From positions 48,758,272 through 48,822,271 of the forward strand of contig NC_135500.1 of the NCBI RefSeq assembly GCF_052857255.1: DNA of 64,000 nt, read 5' to 3'. The notes under the pieces were generated by a model. The model did no database searches, had not been told where the DNA came from, and saw nothing but the letters and a program-made list of their open reading frames with translations. The stretch is from Amblyomma americanum (lineage: Eukaryota > Arthropoda > Arachnida > Ixodida > Ixodidae). A program made the position numbers and the translations under genes. The first letter of the stretch is position 1. The number at the start of each line of letters is the position of its first letter. Positions 40,254 through 50,577 of this stretch are shown one piece after another.

Positions 40254-43200
40254 ATGGATTTGAAGTCGTTGCGCAAACCGAAATTGCTGGAGCTTGCAAG
40301 AGAGTTGGGTCTGGATGTCTCAGACAAACTCAGAAAACCAGAACTGCTAAGGGCTATTCTTGAGTTGGAGGCTGAGGATGACGAGCTGTCGGAATGCCTT
40401 GAGACCATTGAGGAGAGGGAGCAAAAAGAGAAAGACGAGCGCGAACGTAAAGAACAAAAAGAGAAAGACGAGCGCGAACGTAACGAAGAAAAAGAGAAAG
40501 ACGAGCGCGAACGTAAAGAGCAAAAAGAGGAGCGCGAACGTAAAGAGCAAAAAGAGAAAGAAGAGCGCGACCACGCTTTAGAAATGAAGCGTCTCGAGGT
40601 AGAGATGGAACGCGCTCGTAATGGAAGTCAGGCACACGGTGCAGGAGAACGGGTATCGTTCAAAATGACTGACCTGATGCGGCCGTTTAAGCTTGGAGAG
40701 GACATTGGTTTGTTCCTGGTTTACTTTGAGCGAACGTGCGAGAAGCAGGGGTTCTCTCGGGAAACGTGGCCACAGCGCTTGCTCACTTTGTTACCCGGCG
40801 AGGCGGCCGACGTAGTCGCTCGCTTGAAGAGAGAGGAGGCAGAGGATTTCGACCAAGTGAAATCGAGTCTGCTAAAAAAGTACAGGCTGTCAGCGGAGGC
40901 GTTCCGTCGGAAGTTTCGGGAAAATGAAAAAGGCAGAAGCGAGTCATATACAGAGTTTGCCTACAGGCTTATGTCAAACATGCAGGAGTGGCTCAAAGAA
41001 GAGAAAGCGTTTGGTGACCACGAGAAAATTCTGCAGTGTTTCGGGCTAGAACAGTTTTATAGTCGGTTACCTGAGAACGTGCGGTACTGGGTCTTGGATA
41101 GGCCAGACGTTAGTACAGTGGCTAAAGCCGCCGAGCTAGCCGAGGAGTTTGTGACGCGTCGGGCTCGCGGAGCTAAGGACGGTCAAAAGGGTGAATTTGG
41201 CTCCAAGTCTGAGAGGCCGAAGTTCACACCCATGAGAGCAAGGGGGGACACGCGTAGTGCGGATGCGAGTGAAAGCATTCCGACCGAACGTAAGGAGACG
41301 GCGGCAGCCGAAGCCGAACGCAGAAAGCGGTTCGAGGCGAGGCAAGCGCGCGTGTGTTATACGTGCCAGAAGCCGGGTCACTTTTCGGCGCAGTGTCCAG
41401 AAACAAAAAGAGAAGTCGTGTGTTTGTCATTATGTAGCACTGACGAGAACATGAAGCTTCTCGAGCCTTACATGCGAGACTTCCTCGTGAACGGGAAAGA
41501 GTGCCGAGTGCTTCGTGATTCCGCAGCTACAATGGATGTAGTTCACCCCTCTTACGTAGAACCCGATATGTTCACGGGCGAGTGCGCATGGATCAAGCAA
41601 GCCGTGGAAGCTCATAGCGTGTGTCTGCCCGTAGCAAAAGTGCTTATTGAAGGACCTTTCGGAGCACTTGAGACGGAGGCCGTAGTGTCATCTATGCTGC
41701 CCCCCCAGTACCCGTACCTATTTTCGAACAGGTCCGATTACCTCCTGCGCGAGAAGGGGCTTTTGTTTGGTGAGGCTAGCGTTCAGGCCTTAACCAGATC
41801 GAGAGTTCGGGAGCTCGCTGCAAAGGCGGTAGTTGCGGGGCCGACGTTGTCGAACAATGAAAAAGGGTCGGAGGCGCAGCAAGCTGATATTCCGAGCACG
41901 TCAGAACTGGATAAAATTGAGCCTGTAGGTTTGAAGGCACCAGGTACTGGAGAGGAAATGCCCAACACGGGAAAGTTAAAAGAGCTTCCGGTCGAGCTTC
42001 CGGGACTAGGCTCAGTGACGAACATTGAAGACACTGATCAGGTCATTAGTGACTTAATCATTAAAGCACCACTGTCGCCTGAGAAGAAAACCGAACTACA
42101 CCAACTCTTACAAGAGTTTCAAGGTCAGTTCTCTGAGAGGCCTGGTAGGACTTCTGTCCTTACTCATGATATAGAACTTACCTCGCCAGAGCCAGTACGA
42201 TCCAAGGCGTACCGGGTGTCACCCCGCCAGCGCGATATTATGGAGGCTGAGGTAAAGAAAATGCTACAGCTCGGTGTTATTGAGGCGGGTGAGAGTGATT
42301 ATACCTCCCCTCTGATTTTAGTTGAGGTACCGGGCAAGGAACCTCGTCCTTGCGTCGACTACCGCAGGCTTAATTCCATCACTAAGGATCAAATTTATCC
42401 GATCCCTAACATCGAGGAGCGCCTTGAGAAAGTTAGTAGCGCTCAGTTTATTTCCACCCTAGATCTTGTCAGGGGTTATTGGCAGGTTCCACTTACAGAA
42501 GAGGCTAGTAGGTATGCGGCGTTCATTTCACCAATGGGAACATTCCGTCCTAAAGTTTTGAGTTTTGGTTTGAAGAACGCGCCATACTGCTTTTCAAGCC
42601 TCATGGACAAAGTGTTGCGGGGACAGGAAGAATTCGCTTTACCGTATTTAGACGACGTAGCGATATTTTCCGCATCCTGGTCTGAGCATATGGCACACTT
42701 GCGGGCAGTGCTAACCCGCCTGCGCGAAGCGGGCTTGACAGTCAAGGCTCCCAAGTGCCAATTAGCACAGGCCGAGGTTGTCTACCTCGGTCACGTGATT
42801 GGACAGGGTCGTCGCCGCCCCTCTGAAATAAAGGTGGCCGCTGTGCGAGACTTCCCGCAACCGCGCACGAAGACCGATATTCGGTCGTTCTTAGGTGTCG
42901 CCGGCTACTATCAGAGGTACATCCCCAGGTACTCCGATATCGCGGCTCCCCTGACGGATGCTCTAAGAAAAACAGAGCCCCAAACAGTCGTCTGGAGCGA
43001 GACAAAGGAAAGAGCTTTTAGCGCCTTAAAGAGCGCCCTAACAAGCCAGCCTGTGCTACGATCGCCAGACTACACAAAAGGGTTCGTTGTTCAGTGCGAT
43101 GCTAGTGAGCGAGGCATGGGCGTTGTACTGTGCCAAAGGGACAATGGAGAAGTGGAACACCCCGTCCTGTAGGCTAGTCGTAAGCTGACCTGTCGTGAGC

Positions 43201-43451
43201 AGGCGTACAGCGCCACCGAGAAAGAGTGTGCGTGTCTCGTGTGGGCCGTTCAGAAATTGTCATGCTACCTAGCCGGCTCGAGGTTTATCATTGAGACGGA
43301 TCACTGCCCTCTCCAATGGCTGCAGACCATCTCTCCCAAAAATGGCCGCCTCCTGCGCTGGAGCCTCGCTTTGCAACAATATTCTTTTGAGGTGCGTTAC
43401 AAAAAGGGGAGTCTCAACGATAACGCCGATGGCTTAAGTCGAAGCCCCTAA
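40254..43451 (+). pseudogene. Gypsy C gag-pol fusion, no integrase, one amber stop
   Basis: One frame of 1065 codons broken only by TAG at 43170-43172, where ASRKLTC follows HPVL. Residues 1-40 form a SAP-like helical motif (LRKPKLLELARELGLDV). Residues 58-115 are an 11-residue charged repeat. Residues 140-310 are a SCAN-like capsid (LLPGEAADVVARL, FRRKFRENEK, SYTEFAYRLMSNMQEWL). A zinc knuckle CYTCQKPGHFSAQC lies near 363-376, then a degenerate protease-like segment (VLRDSAATMDVVHPSYV). RT follows from about 640 (CVDYRRLNSIT, STLDLVRGYWQVPL, catalytic YLDD), then RNase H (VQCDASERGMGVVL, ETDHCPLQWL, DNADGLSRSP). Gypsy relatives with SCAN-like gag usually carry integrase between protease and RT. 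Here only about 110 residues of linker remain (41820-42130). Confidence 0.92.
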
Positions 43452-44028
43452 CGTGGGAATCCGCCTCAAAGTTGTTTGTTAGTGATGTTTTCTTCCTGAG
43501 GCAGGATTTTTAACATATTGCTTTTGTTTAGTGTTTCTAAGTGATTATGTGCTTTCTAGTGCAAAACTTGGTTAATGCGGCGAGTTCAGCGCCCGTCCTT
43601 GTCGCCTCGTCTCTGTCCTCGTCTGTTCAGCGCTGCTTTTCAAGAAAACTTTCTAGTGCAATTTTCCAATTTGTGGACGCGTTCTGAGTGCTGCTTGACT
43701 ACTGTAAGGAACTAGGCAGTAGTATAAAAGGGGAAAGAGCCTGGCAGAGCTTAGTGAGGGTTGTCTCGTGCTTGCTGACTGAGCGGTTGCGTTTCGGCGT
43801 AGTTCTAACGCTTGCTGGGAACGAGCACAAAAATGGCAACTCTCCCGAAGTCACTTTGCAGTGCCCTGTGTGATCCTGAACATGTGATTGAGGCCTTCTC
43901 TGTGCGCTGCGCTCAAGCAACGTCGAGGGACGATCGGTTTCGATTACGAGCATCATCGAGCGACATCCCTCTGGACAGCGGATGCAGTCCCCTGACCATC
44001 GGGATCTCCTTCTCCCGGCGGGGCGGTC
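43452..44028 (+). other. Gypsy C 3' untranslated region with TATA-like block
   Basis: 577 bases between the pol stop and the 3' LTR. It contains GTAGTATAAAAGGGG (43718-43732) followed by GTTGTCTCG and a short frame (MATLPKSLCSALCDPEH from 43834), and ends in a G-rich CCCGGCGGGGCGGTC tract just before the LTR that can serve as the polypurine tract. It has no integrase or env-like coding. Confidence 0.7.
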
Positions 44029-44392
44029 TGTTACGTCTCGCCTACGACGCGCGGTATAGCCGGCGCGGATGCAACGGACGCCGCGGCTTCGTTCATCGCG
44101 GCCGCAACGCCTCCCGCCAAGCGCGTCCAGGCAGGTTTCAGTGCCACGTGTCGTCGTGCGTGCGTGTGTGTGTGTGTGCATGTTGGTGCCCACGCTTGTC
44201 AAAGCGCGGCAGCCGGGGAGAGGAGCTCCCCAACTGGGAGGCGAGGAGGTCTGACCGGCGCCGGCCCGGCGGACGCGCCCGTCACGTCTGGACATGTCCG
44301 TGCGTCGCCGTCTTGTGCGACTCATCCCAAGCCGTTCCTTCTTGCCCTCGACTCCGAGGGTATAAAAAGACAGCTGCGCCGGACGCCAAGAG
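44029..44392 (+). repeat. Gypsy C 3' LTR, left part
   Basis: Corresponds to positions 1-364 of the 5' LTR, with the same TATA box at 44359-44371. It ends at the hAT duplication GCCAAGAG. Confidence 0.93.
44385..44392. repeat. hAT target-site duplication, left
   Basis: GCCAAGAG, repeated exactly at 47555-47562. Eight bases is the hallmark TSD length of hAT elements. Confidence 0.93.
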
Positions 44393-44869
44393 CAGTGCTG
44401 CCAACCCTAGGGATTTTCCCCTAGATCTAGAGAATTTGAACTTTGTTTAGGGGAAAAGAGATATTTGTTGCAATCTAGGGAAATTTTACTTTCCGCATGG
44501 GTCTTTTTTATTTTCCGATGTGAATCGGTTCCTTATTGACTGTTTCTTCACCACCTTGATTTTGAGAATCTGGCTATGCGCCATGTGCACGAGGGGAAAG
44601 CGTTTTTGAGATCGGGGTGGCGTGGTCTGGCCGGGAGGAGGTACGAGGATGACGGGACTCAGGGAGACTTTGGGGGGACAACAAGACATTCTATTTACAT
44701 GGCGAAGGAAATGCACGGACTGTACAGAGTTGATGAGGGAAGCGCTGGTAGAGAGTCGATGGGTAAGGCGGACGGGCGCCCTGAAATAGGGTTTGCCTGC
44801 GGTTCCCGCCTTCTTTACCCGTTAAGAAATAAGTCTGGCCACCACCCTTGAACAGAGTAGATGGCGCAT

Positions 44870-45808
44870 CTGCCCAGGCAAAAGTTGGGACGCTTCCTTT
44901 GCTTCGAATTTCCTGGTCGGTTCCTGGAACAGTCTAGCTTTAGCAGTACCAAAAGCACGCTGTCCAAGAAGCACGATTCCTCGAAATCACGGCTGAAGGT
45001 AGTTGGGTGTGTTTAGAGGAAACTGACGCCAACCAATATTTTTAACTTTAGCCAAGGTTTCTGGACCAACGCGGTCTCTTCTTCAGGGGTGACTAAAGTG
45101 TGCCAGCAGCAGCGGGTTGCTGCCTTCGCTCTCCGTTTGTTAGCGCGTGCGCAGTCCATGCACTAACGTACGCGGAGGAGAGTGTTGCTGGACTGCTATT
45201 CATCGACACCTTTGTGAGCCGGATGTGCCGTGACTCCGCAGTCACCTCTTGAACCGGTTTGGCTCCACGGCCAAGACGCTCACCTCCTCGAAGGCTATCC
45301 TGTGGTCGGCGCGCTCGCAGTGTTCGGCGAGGGAGTTAGATTCTGAATTCATTTGCCGGATGTCATTTTTGTGTTGCCTTATTCTTTGGTGGAGGTTTTT
45401 TGCTTCGCCAATGTATGGTGCCGGGCACTTTGAGCATAAGATTTTGTAAACGACACCTGGTTGTTTTTCTCTGAGACGCGGTTTTTCGGTCGTGGCTAGA
45501 AGAGGCTTGTTGTCGAAACAGGTTCGTGAGCCTATGTAGATTCAATGTTTTCTCAGAATGCGTGCGAGTGCCTCGCTGGTTCCTCTCACATATAGAAGCA
45601 CAACGCGCGCGTTTCGTTGTCTCATTGTTAGCTGGTCCCCCTGTCCTCTGAGCTTGACTGGCGACCAACGCGCTCAATAAAGCCACGTGTGTAGCCATTC
45701 TTCTGTAGGCCGGCGAGAACGGTGGATTCTGCTTTTTTCTCCGCTTCAGAGGAGCAGACTGACTTTGCTACTCCAGTCATTCTGCACCGCACATTCTTCG
45801 TCACCACG
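44870..45808 (-). pseudogene. Penelope-like GIY-YIG fragment inside hAT
   Basis: The minus strand reads VVTKNVRCRMTGVAKSV, GLQKNGYTRGFIERVGRQ, then KILCSKCPAPYIGEAKNLHQRI (about 45375-45440), then MNSESNSLAEHCERADHRI and FEEVSVLAVEPN (to about 45255). The motif PYIGE replaces the usual YIGxT, the form seen in another PLE group than the ones at 25-38 kb. Frameshifts separate the pieces. The exact edges inside the hAT are not clear. Confidence 0.72.
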
Positions 45809-46190
45809 TCGTCATCATCATCATCATTTATTTTTCCCTTAAGGCCCCGCCCCTTCACAGGGTATTACATAAGGAGGGGAGGGCTTCGTACATAGGAAAA
45901 TCCAAGAACAAAGCCAAAGAGGTTGAAAAAAAAACAGATCTAGTAAAACATATATAAACATACAAAGAGGGCAATTAGGACAATGATACAAGCAGTAACA
46001 TCAACTGAGAACACAATTATAACAGTTAAAAAAATTCAATCGAGCAGAGAGAGGAAATTACAAACGAATTGTTTCAGCACTTCAAACTAAGGGTGAGCTG
46101 CTTGTTGGAAGGGCTGGTCTAGGTTGGACTCTCTTGGCTGGGTTCCGGTGAAATTCCTTCGAAAAATTCGTGACGAGTCTCCTTAGAACC
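45809..46190 (-). mobile_element. LINE 3' end inside hAT
   Basis: On the minus strand a short coding end (KEFHRNPAKRVQPRPALPTS, stop at 46082-46084) is followed by an A/T-rich 3' UTR and a tail of AAATGATGATGATGATGA (45813-45830). This is a 5'-truncated LINE tip, but the clade is not clear. Confidence 0.55.
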
Positions 46191-46199
46191 AGTCCCCGT

Positions 46200-47129
46200 G
46201 ACTCGCCAGTTGAAGGTGAAGTGGTTAGTCTTTTTGAGGACCAACTCGACCCGGATGCAAGCAGAAAGAGTCGTTGCTCTTTCACAACAGCTTAGGCGAC
46301 TTCATATGAAGTCTCGCAGGCGTGTGTCACCACTTCGCGCACTTTTGCGTGCACTCCCGGACACCCTTAGAGCGTGTGGGGGTAGCGGTCTCGGTCACAA
46401 AGGAGATGCCCTCGACTCAGCGTGACATAAAGCCGATCTGTTTGCGGGATGTACCGTTGGAGCGTGTACCGTACAGAGACCCAAAGAACTTCATACCTCT
46501 TGAGGAGATATACCTCGGCGGAAAAGTGATGTCGGCACTGTCGGAACCTCACGGCATAGACCGAACCATTACTCATAACTTTCGCCTCAGATGTTTGGAA
46601 TTTTATATTGAAGCGGTAAGCCAGATATTAACCAGAATCCCATTGGACAGCGTCCAGATGAACAGACTGGAGGCAATCGACCCGCAAGTTGTCATCGAAA
46701 AGCGGATTTCTTCAATAGCCCCACTTGCCACATCATTCCCTTCTCTGGTGCCAGAAAGAGAAATGAACAAAATTGACGCAGAATGGAGACTGCTCCGCAA
46801 TAGAGAAATGGACCTGCCGGCAGATGCGAGCGTTCAACGCTTTTGGAAACGAGTGAGACGCCAGGCAAGGAGATGGGAGCCCAATGTTCCCTCTCTTGAG
46901 CGACTTCGTCTACAAGCTTCTCTGTTTGCCGCACTCCAATGCAACAGTGGAGAGAGTTTTCTCTCAGATCAACCTGATGAAAACAAAGACCAGAAACAGC
47001 TTGGTGACGCAAACCCTGGCAGCTACGCTTCACGCCAAGCGGGTTCTAAGAGGGACCAACTGTTATGACTTTGCAGTGAAAGAACGCTTAATTGGCCTCA
47101 TGAAAAAAGAAATGTATATGCAGGAGTGA
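46200..47129 (+). pseudogene. hAT transposase, C-terminal half
   Basis: Frame 46322-46890 gives PLEEIYLGGKVMSALSEPHG, RLRCLEFYIEAVSQILTRIPL and FPSLVPEREMNKIDAEWRLL. After a frameshift at about 46885 the hAT dimerisation domain follows: FPLLSDFVYKLLCLPHSNATVERVFSQINLMKTKTRNSL, ending near 47129. The N-terminal zinc finger and the first part of the catalytic core are not visible, having been replaced by the inserted PLE/LINE sequence or lost. The transposase normally cuts at the TIRs. This copy cannot make a full protein. Confidence 0.88.
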
Positions 47130-47562
47130 AACTCAGTCGGGATGCCACCCGAATGACGTGTCCTATGTTTTAGCGTTTGTTTGTTCACACCAACATTTGG
47201 GCACAAAGTGGATTTTCCCTAGCTCTTTGACTGCAGCCGGTGAGCGTAAGTGTTCACTGCGAGATTTTTGGTCATTTCAGGGCTTAGGCCAGGATTTATT
47301 AGGCTTTGATATTAACTAATGTTTATTTACCCGTGATCACGTGGTACGCGAGTTTGCATGGGAAATTAATGTGTTATTGTATTCAAAGTTGCTACCAAAG
47401 TGTGGTAAGAGGGTCTCTGCGAAATAAAAGAGTTCACAATTCAACTACGCACCTTTTTTCCATGCCTGAATATTTTTTTTTCTGATCTAGGGAAATCTAG
47501 GGAAGTTTGAGTGAAAATTTGGGGGAGAAGTGGCTTTCGAGGTTGGCAGCACTGGCCAAGAG

Positions 47563-47747
47563 AGACTTCGATTTCTTCCTGCGAGTAACGTGGTCACCCT
47601 GACCGGCTGCTCTTTTGCGATGCCAGAATAAACAAGTTGTTCTGTTGCCAGTCGACTCATCCTTTGCCGGGACCTTCGGATGTTTCCATCTGTGCCCCAG
47701 GCCGCCAGGCCAACGCTACCCTTGGGGCTTGCAACCCTTTTGCAACA
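47563..47747 (+). repeat. Gypsy C 3' LTR, right part
   Basis: Continues LTR position 365 to the end (AGACTTCGATTTC to TTTTGCAACA), with AATAAACAAG at 47628. GTTC follows. Confidence 0.93.
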
Positions 47748-48850
47748 GTTCCCAGGTTCGGTCAGTGGTACGTGATTCTATCCATCCACTTGAAAGTACT
47801 GCATAAACTGAATCTCCGATTCTCCGATTCTCTCCCATCAGAGTAGAAGAACGCTGTCAGGTCCTCATCTCCACCCTAGAAGTTTGCTGTATGACAGATC
47901 AGTGCGGTTATACCTGGCATTAAGAGCACAACCAACACTTCTAGGCCAGCACTTAAATAGTTTATCATTAAGCTCATTTCTGGACACTACAGTGCGCATT
48001 GCCACATCTACAATGATGGCTCTGTCAAACCCGTCAGCAGTTGGCGTCTGGATACCATCAACGCACACCACATTTACGACGGCACTCAGTCACCGCTTTC
48101 CGACTACTGCTACAGTGCTGGCGGCTCTGCGAGCAGCTTTAACTTATAATCTGTAACAACCCACAACAGCGTAGGTATCTTCACTGACTGTCTCACTACA
48201 CTACAATATTTAGTCATCGCGTATTCAGGAGTATCTCGGCGTTGACTTAACAGGCTACACATCGAGGCCTGCGAGCTACGTGACTGTGTTGTGCAGCAGT
48301 GTTTGCCCGCTCACTGCGGCCTCGCAGGCAACGATCACGCTGTCGGCGCAGCGAAAGCGACGCATGGCGATACTTCCGTGCTGCTACCAATTCTTTTTTC
48401 TCGTAGTGATGCCGCCAGACCTGCTGCTGCTGAATCCTGGTGGACGCAACACTCTCTGTGGTGCGGTTCGGGGCCTCAATAAAGACACCCTACTTCTTAT
48501 CGGCCACGCTTCTGACTTTTGCAAGCCACGCAGTTTAGATAGGCGTGACTGTAATTGTCTGCACCAAATTCGCTTGACGTTTCTTACACAAAATATTTCA
48601 TAAAATTGGTGCATAAAGAAGCCCTCTGTGCTTGACATAGTGTTCGCGAAGTTCTTGAACACTTCGTCTGCTGCTGCCAGATTTTTAATACACACCGCTA
48701 CGCATTTGTAAGTAATTTAGGACTCTGCCAGGACGACGCCCTGTGCCTGGACATTGTCCCTGGACTCTGGAGTGATACGACTTCTACTGCACTTAGGACA
48801 AAAGCCCTACTGGTTTATCTTAAAAACACGAATTTGATAAACGCCATTTG
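47748..48850 (+). pseudogene. RNase H LINE 3 (I-like), right piece
   Basis: Continues the LINE interrupted at 39389. RNase H pieces are ALSNPSAVGVWIPSTHTTFTTALSHRFPTTATVLAALRAAL (48016-48141) and CLPAHCGLAGNDHAVGAAKATH (48303-48366). C-terminal pieces are VREVLEHFVCCC (48641 region) and DDALCLDIVPGLWSD through LVYLKNTNLINAI-stop (48733-48850). Stops and frameshifts are frequent. Confidence 0.78.
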
Positions 48851-48965
48851 ATGATAATGTATGTTCGTTAGCGGGCGAGAGTTGCGTGCGCTTGATATCA
48901 CCTTTCACCTTTAGATTTTTTAGTGCGCTGTCACTCATAGTGCCCATTTCCCTCATTTACCCGTT

Positions 48966-49027
48966 GCATGTCAGTCAGTAAATTAGTCAGTAAATTAGTC
49001 AGTCAGTTAGTCAGTCATTCAATCAGA

Positions 49028-49072
<45 letters not shown>

Positions 49073-49092
49073 TGTCTGTCTGTCTGTCTGAA
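48966..49092. repeat. Compound microsatellite (CAGT)n-(TGCC)n-(TGTC)n
   Basis: (GTCA/GTAAATTA)n at 48969-49022, then (TGCC)10 from about 49030 and (TGTC)5-6 to about 49091, directly 3' of the LINE end. Confidence 0.95.
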
Positions 49093-49960
49093 GCCTGTTT
49101 TGTGGCAGGCAGCTCAAGTAATCGTGAGAGGCTACTCTGAAAGAGCAACCTGGATCGCAACCCAACCCAAGTCCCACCAATAGCAGCACCTGCCATGGAA
49201 GGGCAGTAGCGTATCGCTTGATGGCTGCTACTGCCAGGAATCTATAAATGTAAAGAATGACCGATTCCGCATATATGGACTTTCACCCTTTATTGCTATT
49301 GGAACAACTGCCATCCGTGAGGACTGGATCTGAACACCAGAACTGTAGTGAAAGCCGAATTGCTAGCGGACCTAATTCACATTTGGCTTAACTACCGGCC
49401 GATGTTTATCGCTATTTTTTGGTTAAAACCGGAAAGTACACGGCCTAATTATAACGAGCCAGAGCAAGGGTCATTTCTGTTCCCTACGATGCCCTGAGTG
49501 TCGAGGAGACACTTATGAAATATGTGAAGATGAGGATGGGCTACACGTGCGACATATGACCTTGCTTGATACGTGGAGGTATGGCGTATCTGGCCAACCC
49601 TCTAGGGTGCCTTTGGATTGCATTGGCTCAAACCTCTGCAGCTCTATGGGACGGTGTACGTGCGAAGCGTGGCCTGTTTTTTCGTTCACTCCTAGTGTTG
49701 CAGTGTTGATGATGTCTTCAGTGAAGTCAAGTGCACACTATTTGCTGGCGAGAGGAGATGGAGTGTTCTAACCGGATGTCTTTCCAGGTGAACGGATTTG
49801 TTCATGCAGTACGTGGGAAAGGGCTTCACATTGACTATTTGGGAAAGTATCGAATAAAGGCAGTTCTTGGGGTAAAGAGATGATATGCGGTCAGTTGAAA
49901 ATCCTAGGTGCAGAATTCCGGAAATAAATCTCCACTGACAAACAAATAAGGAATAAAAAT
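49093..49960. other. No recognised gene
   Basis: Mixed-composition DNA without convincing coding sequence. GATCGCAACCC... (49150) and CACGGCCTAATTATAACG (49440) may be parts of unrecognised repeats, but nothing here ties them to a family. Confidence 0.4.
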
Positions 49961-49964
49961 AATA

Positions 49965-50001
49965 TTGTCTTCTACGTGCCGATCTGGCACGTAGAAGACA
50001 A
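49965..50001. repeat. Perfect hairpin (16-bp arms, 5-nt loop)
   Basis: TTGTCTTCTACGTGCC (49965-49980), loop GATCT, then the exact reverse complement (49986-50001). It is neither GC-rich nor followed by a T run, so it is not a bacterial-type terminator. Confidence 0.95.
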
Positions 50002-50069
50002 AAACCAGGCGGCAGTGACACCTCACCTGTACTACTTGTTGCGTTCTCAACAGCGCGAACAGACATGAA

Positions 50070-50160
50070 AGAATTGTTGTTGTTGTTAGCCTATCAAAGG
50101 ATGGCACATACCCACACTGGGGGACCGGCCAAGGATCGGGTGACTATTCACCTGTATTCA
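50070..50160 (-). repeat. Probable retroelement 3' tip with (AAC)n tail
   Basis: On the plus strand TTGTTGTTGTTAGCCTATCAAAGGATGGCACATACCC... reads like the reverse complement of a 3' UTR ending in an (AAC)n tail. I recall similar sequence as common in tick DNA; the window has no second copy to confirm it. The stretch 50161-50577 shows only A/T-rich sequence, an ATAATAATAATAATAAT run (50251-50268) and no gene. Confidence 0.4.
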
Positions 50161-50577
50161 GGTAATTAAAATAAAAAGCACGCGGGAAAGCAACACCGGA
50201 GGACTCTTCCTCATGAACAGAAAAGGAATGAAAGTTTTGATTTTAAAATTAGTAATAATAATAATAATCAAGAGAGGGACTGGAAAGGTTTATTGAGTCA
50301 AAATGTGAACGAATAGAAACATTCAGCGTTCTCTTCCTTTTCGTCTTCAATAGCTCATGTTCTTAAGACTCGTGTGTGAGTGTGGCTGTAACAACCTGTC
50401 AAAACGCTTCCGTTCCTACTGCTGGCTTCTCACGCGCTTTTTGTCCCTATCATGATATCCTTGCTAATAGCTTTTTTGCTGTCTGTACTTTCCCCCGCTC
50501 TCTTGTGGCCGTGTTGCCATCATCATCATCGTCTTTTTCACATCTGGTCAATCTGTACTTAGCGTTTGGCAGGCTCA

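Larger units (their letters stand above)
44393..47554 (+). mobile_element. hAT DNA transposon (3162 bp) in gypsy C LTR
   Basis: Terminal inverted repeats CAGTGCTGCCAACC (44393-44406) and GGTTGGCAGCACTG (47541-47554) match perfectly over 14 bases. Subterminal TCTAGGGAAAT-like motifs occur near both ends (about 44415-44485 and about 47484-47506). The transposase remnant is on the plus strand at the right. PLE and LINE sequence on the minus strand fill the left and middle, so this copy is either a host for later insertions or a composite. Confidence 0.94.
39390..47747 (+). mobile_element. Ty3/gypsy LTR retrotransposon C, young, hAT in 3' LTR
   Basis: 549-bp LTRs, a single gag-pol frame (one stop) and a TSD of 4 bp. 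Subtracting the hAT insertion (3162 bp plus its 8-bp TSD) gives an element of about 5.2 kb. The 5' LTR is 39390-39938. The 3' LTR is 44029-44392 plus 47563-47747, which again totals 549. I count five substitutions between the LTRs by eye. There is no integrase domain anywhere between the LTRs. Confidence 0.93.

Noticed and set aside
48968..49183. Frame with repeated LPACLPACLPAC residues
   Set aside because: Translation of a TGCC/TGTC microsatellite.
49965..50001. Hairpin as a rho-independent terminator
   Set aside because: The surrounding DNA is eukaryotic and repeat-rich, and no T tract follows.
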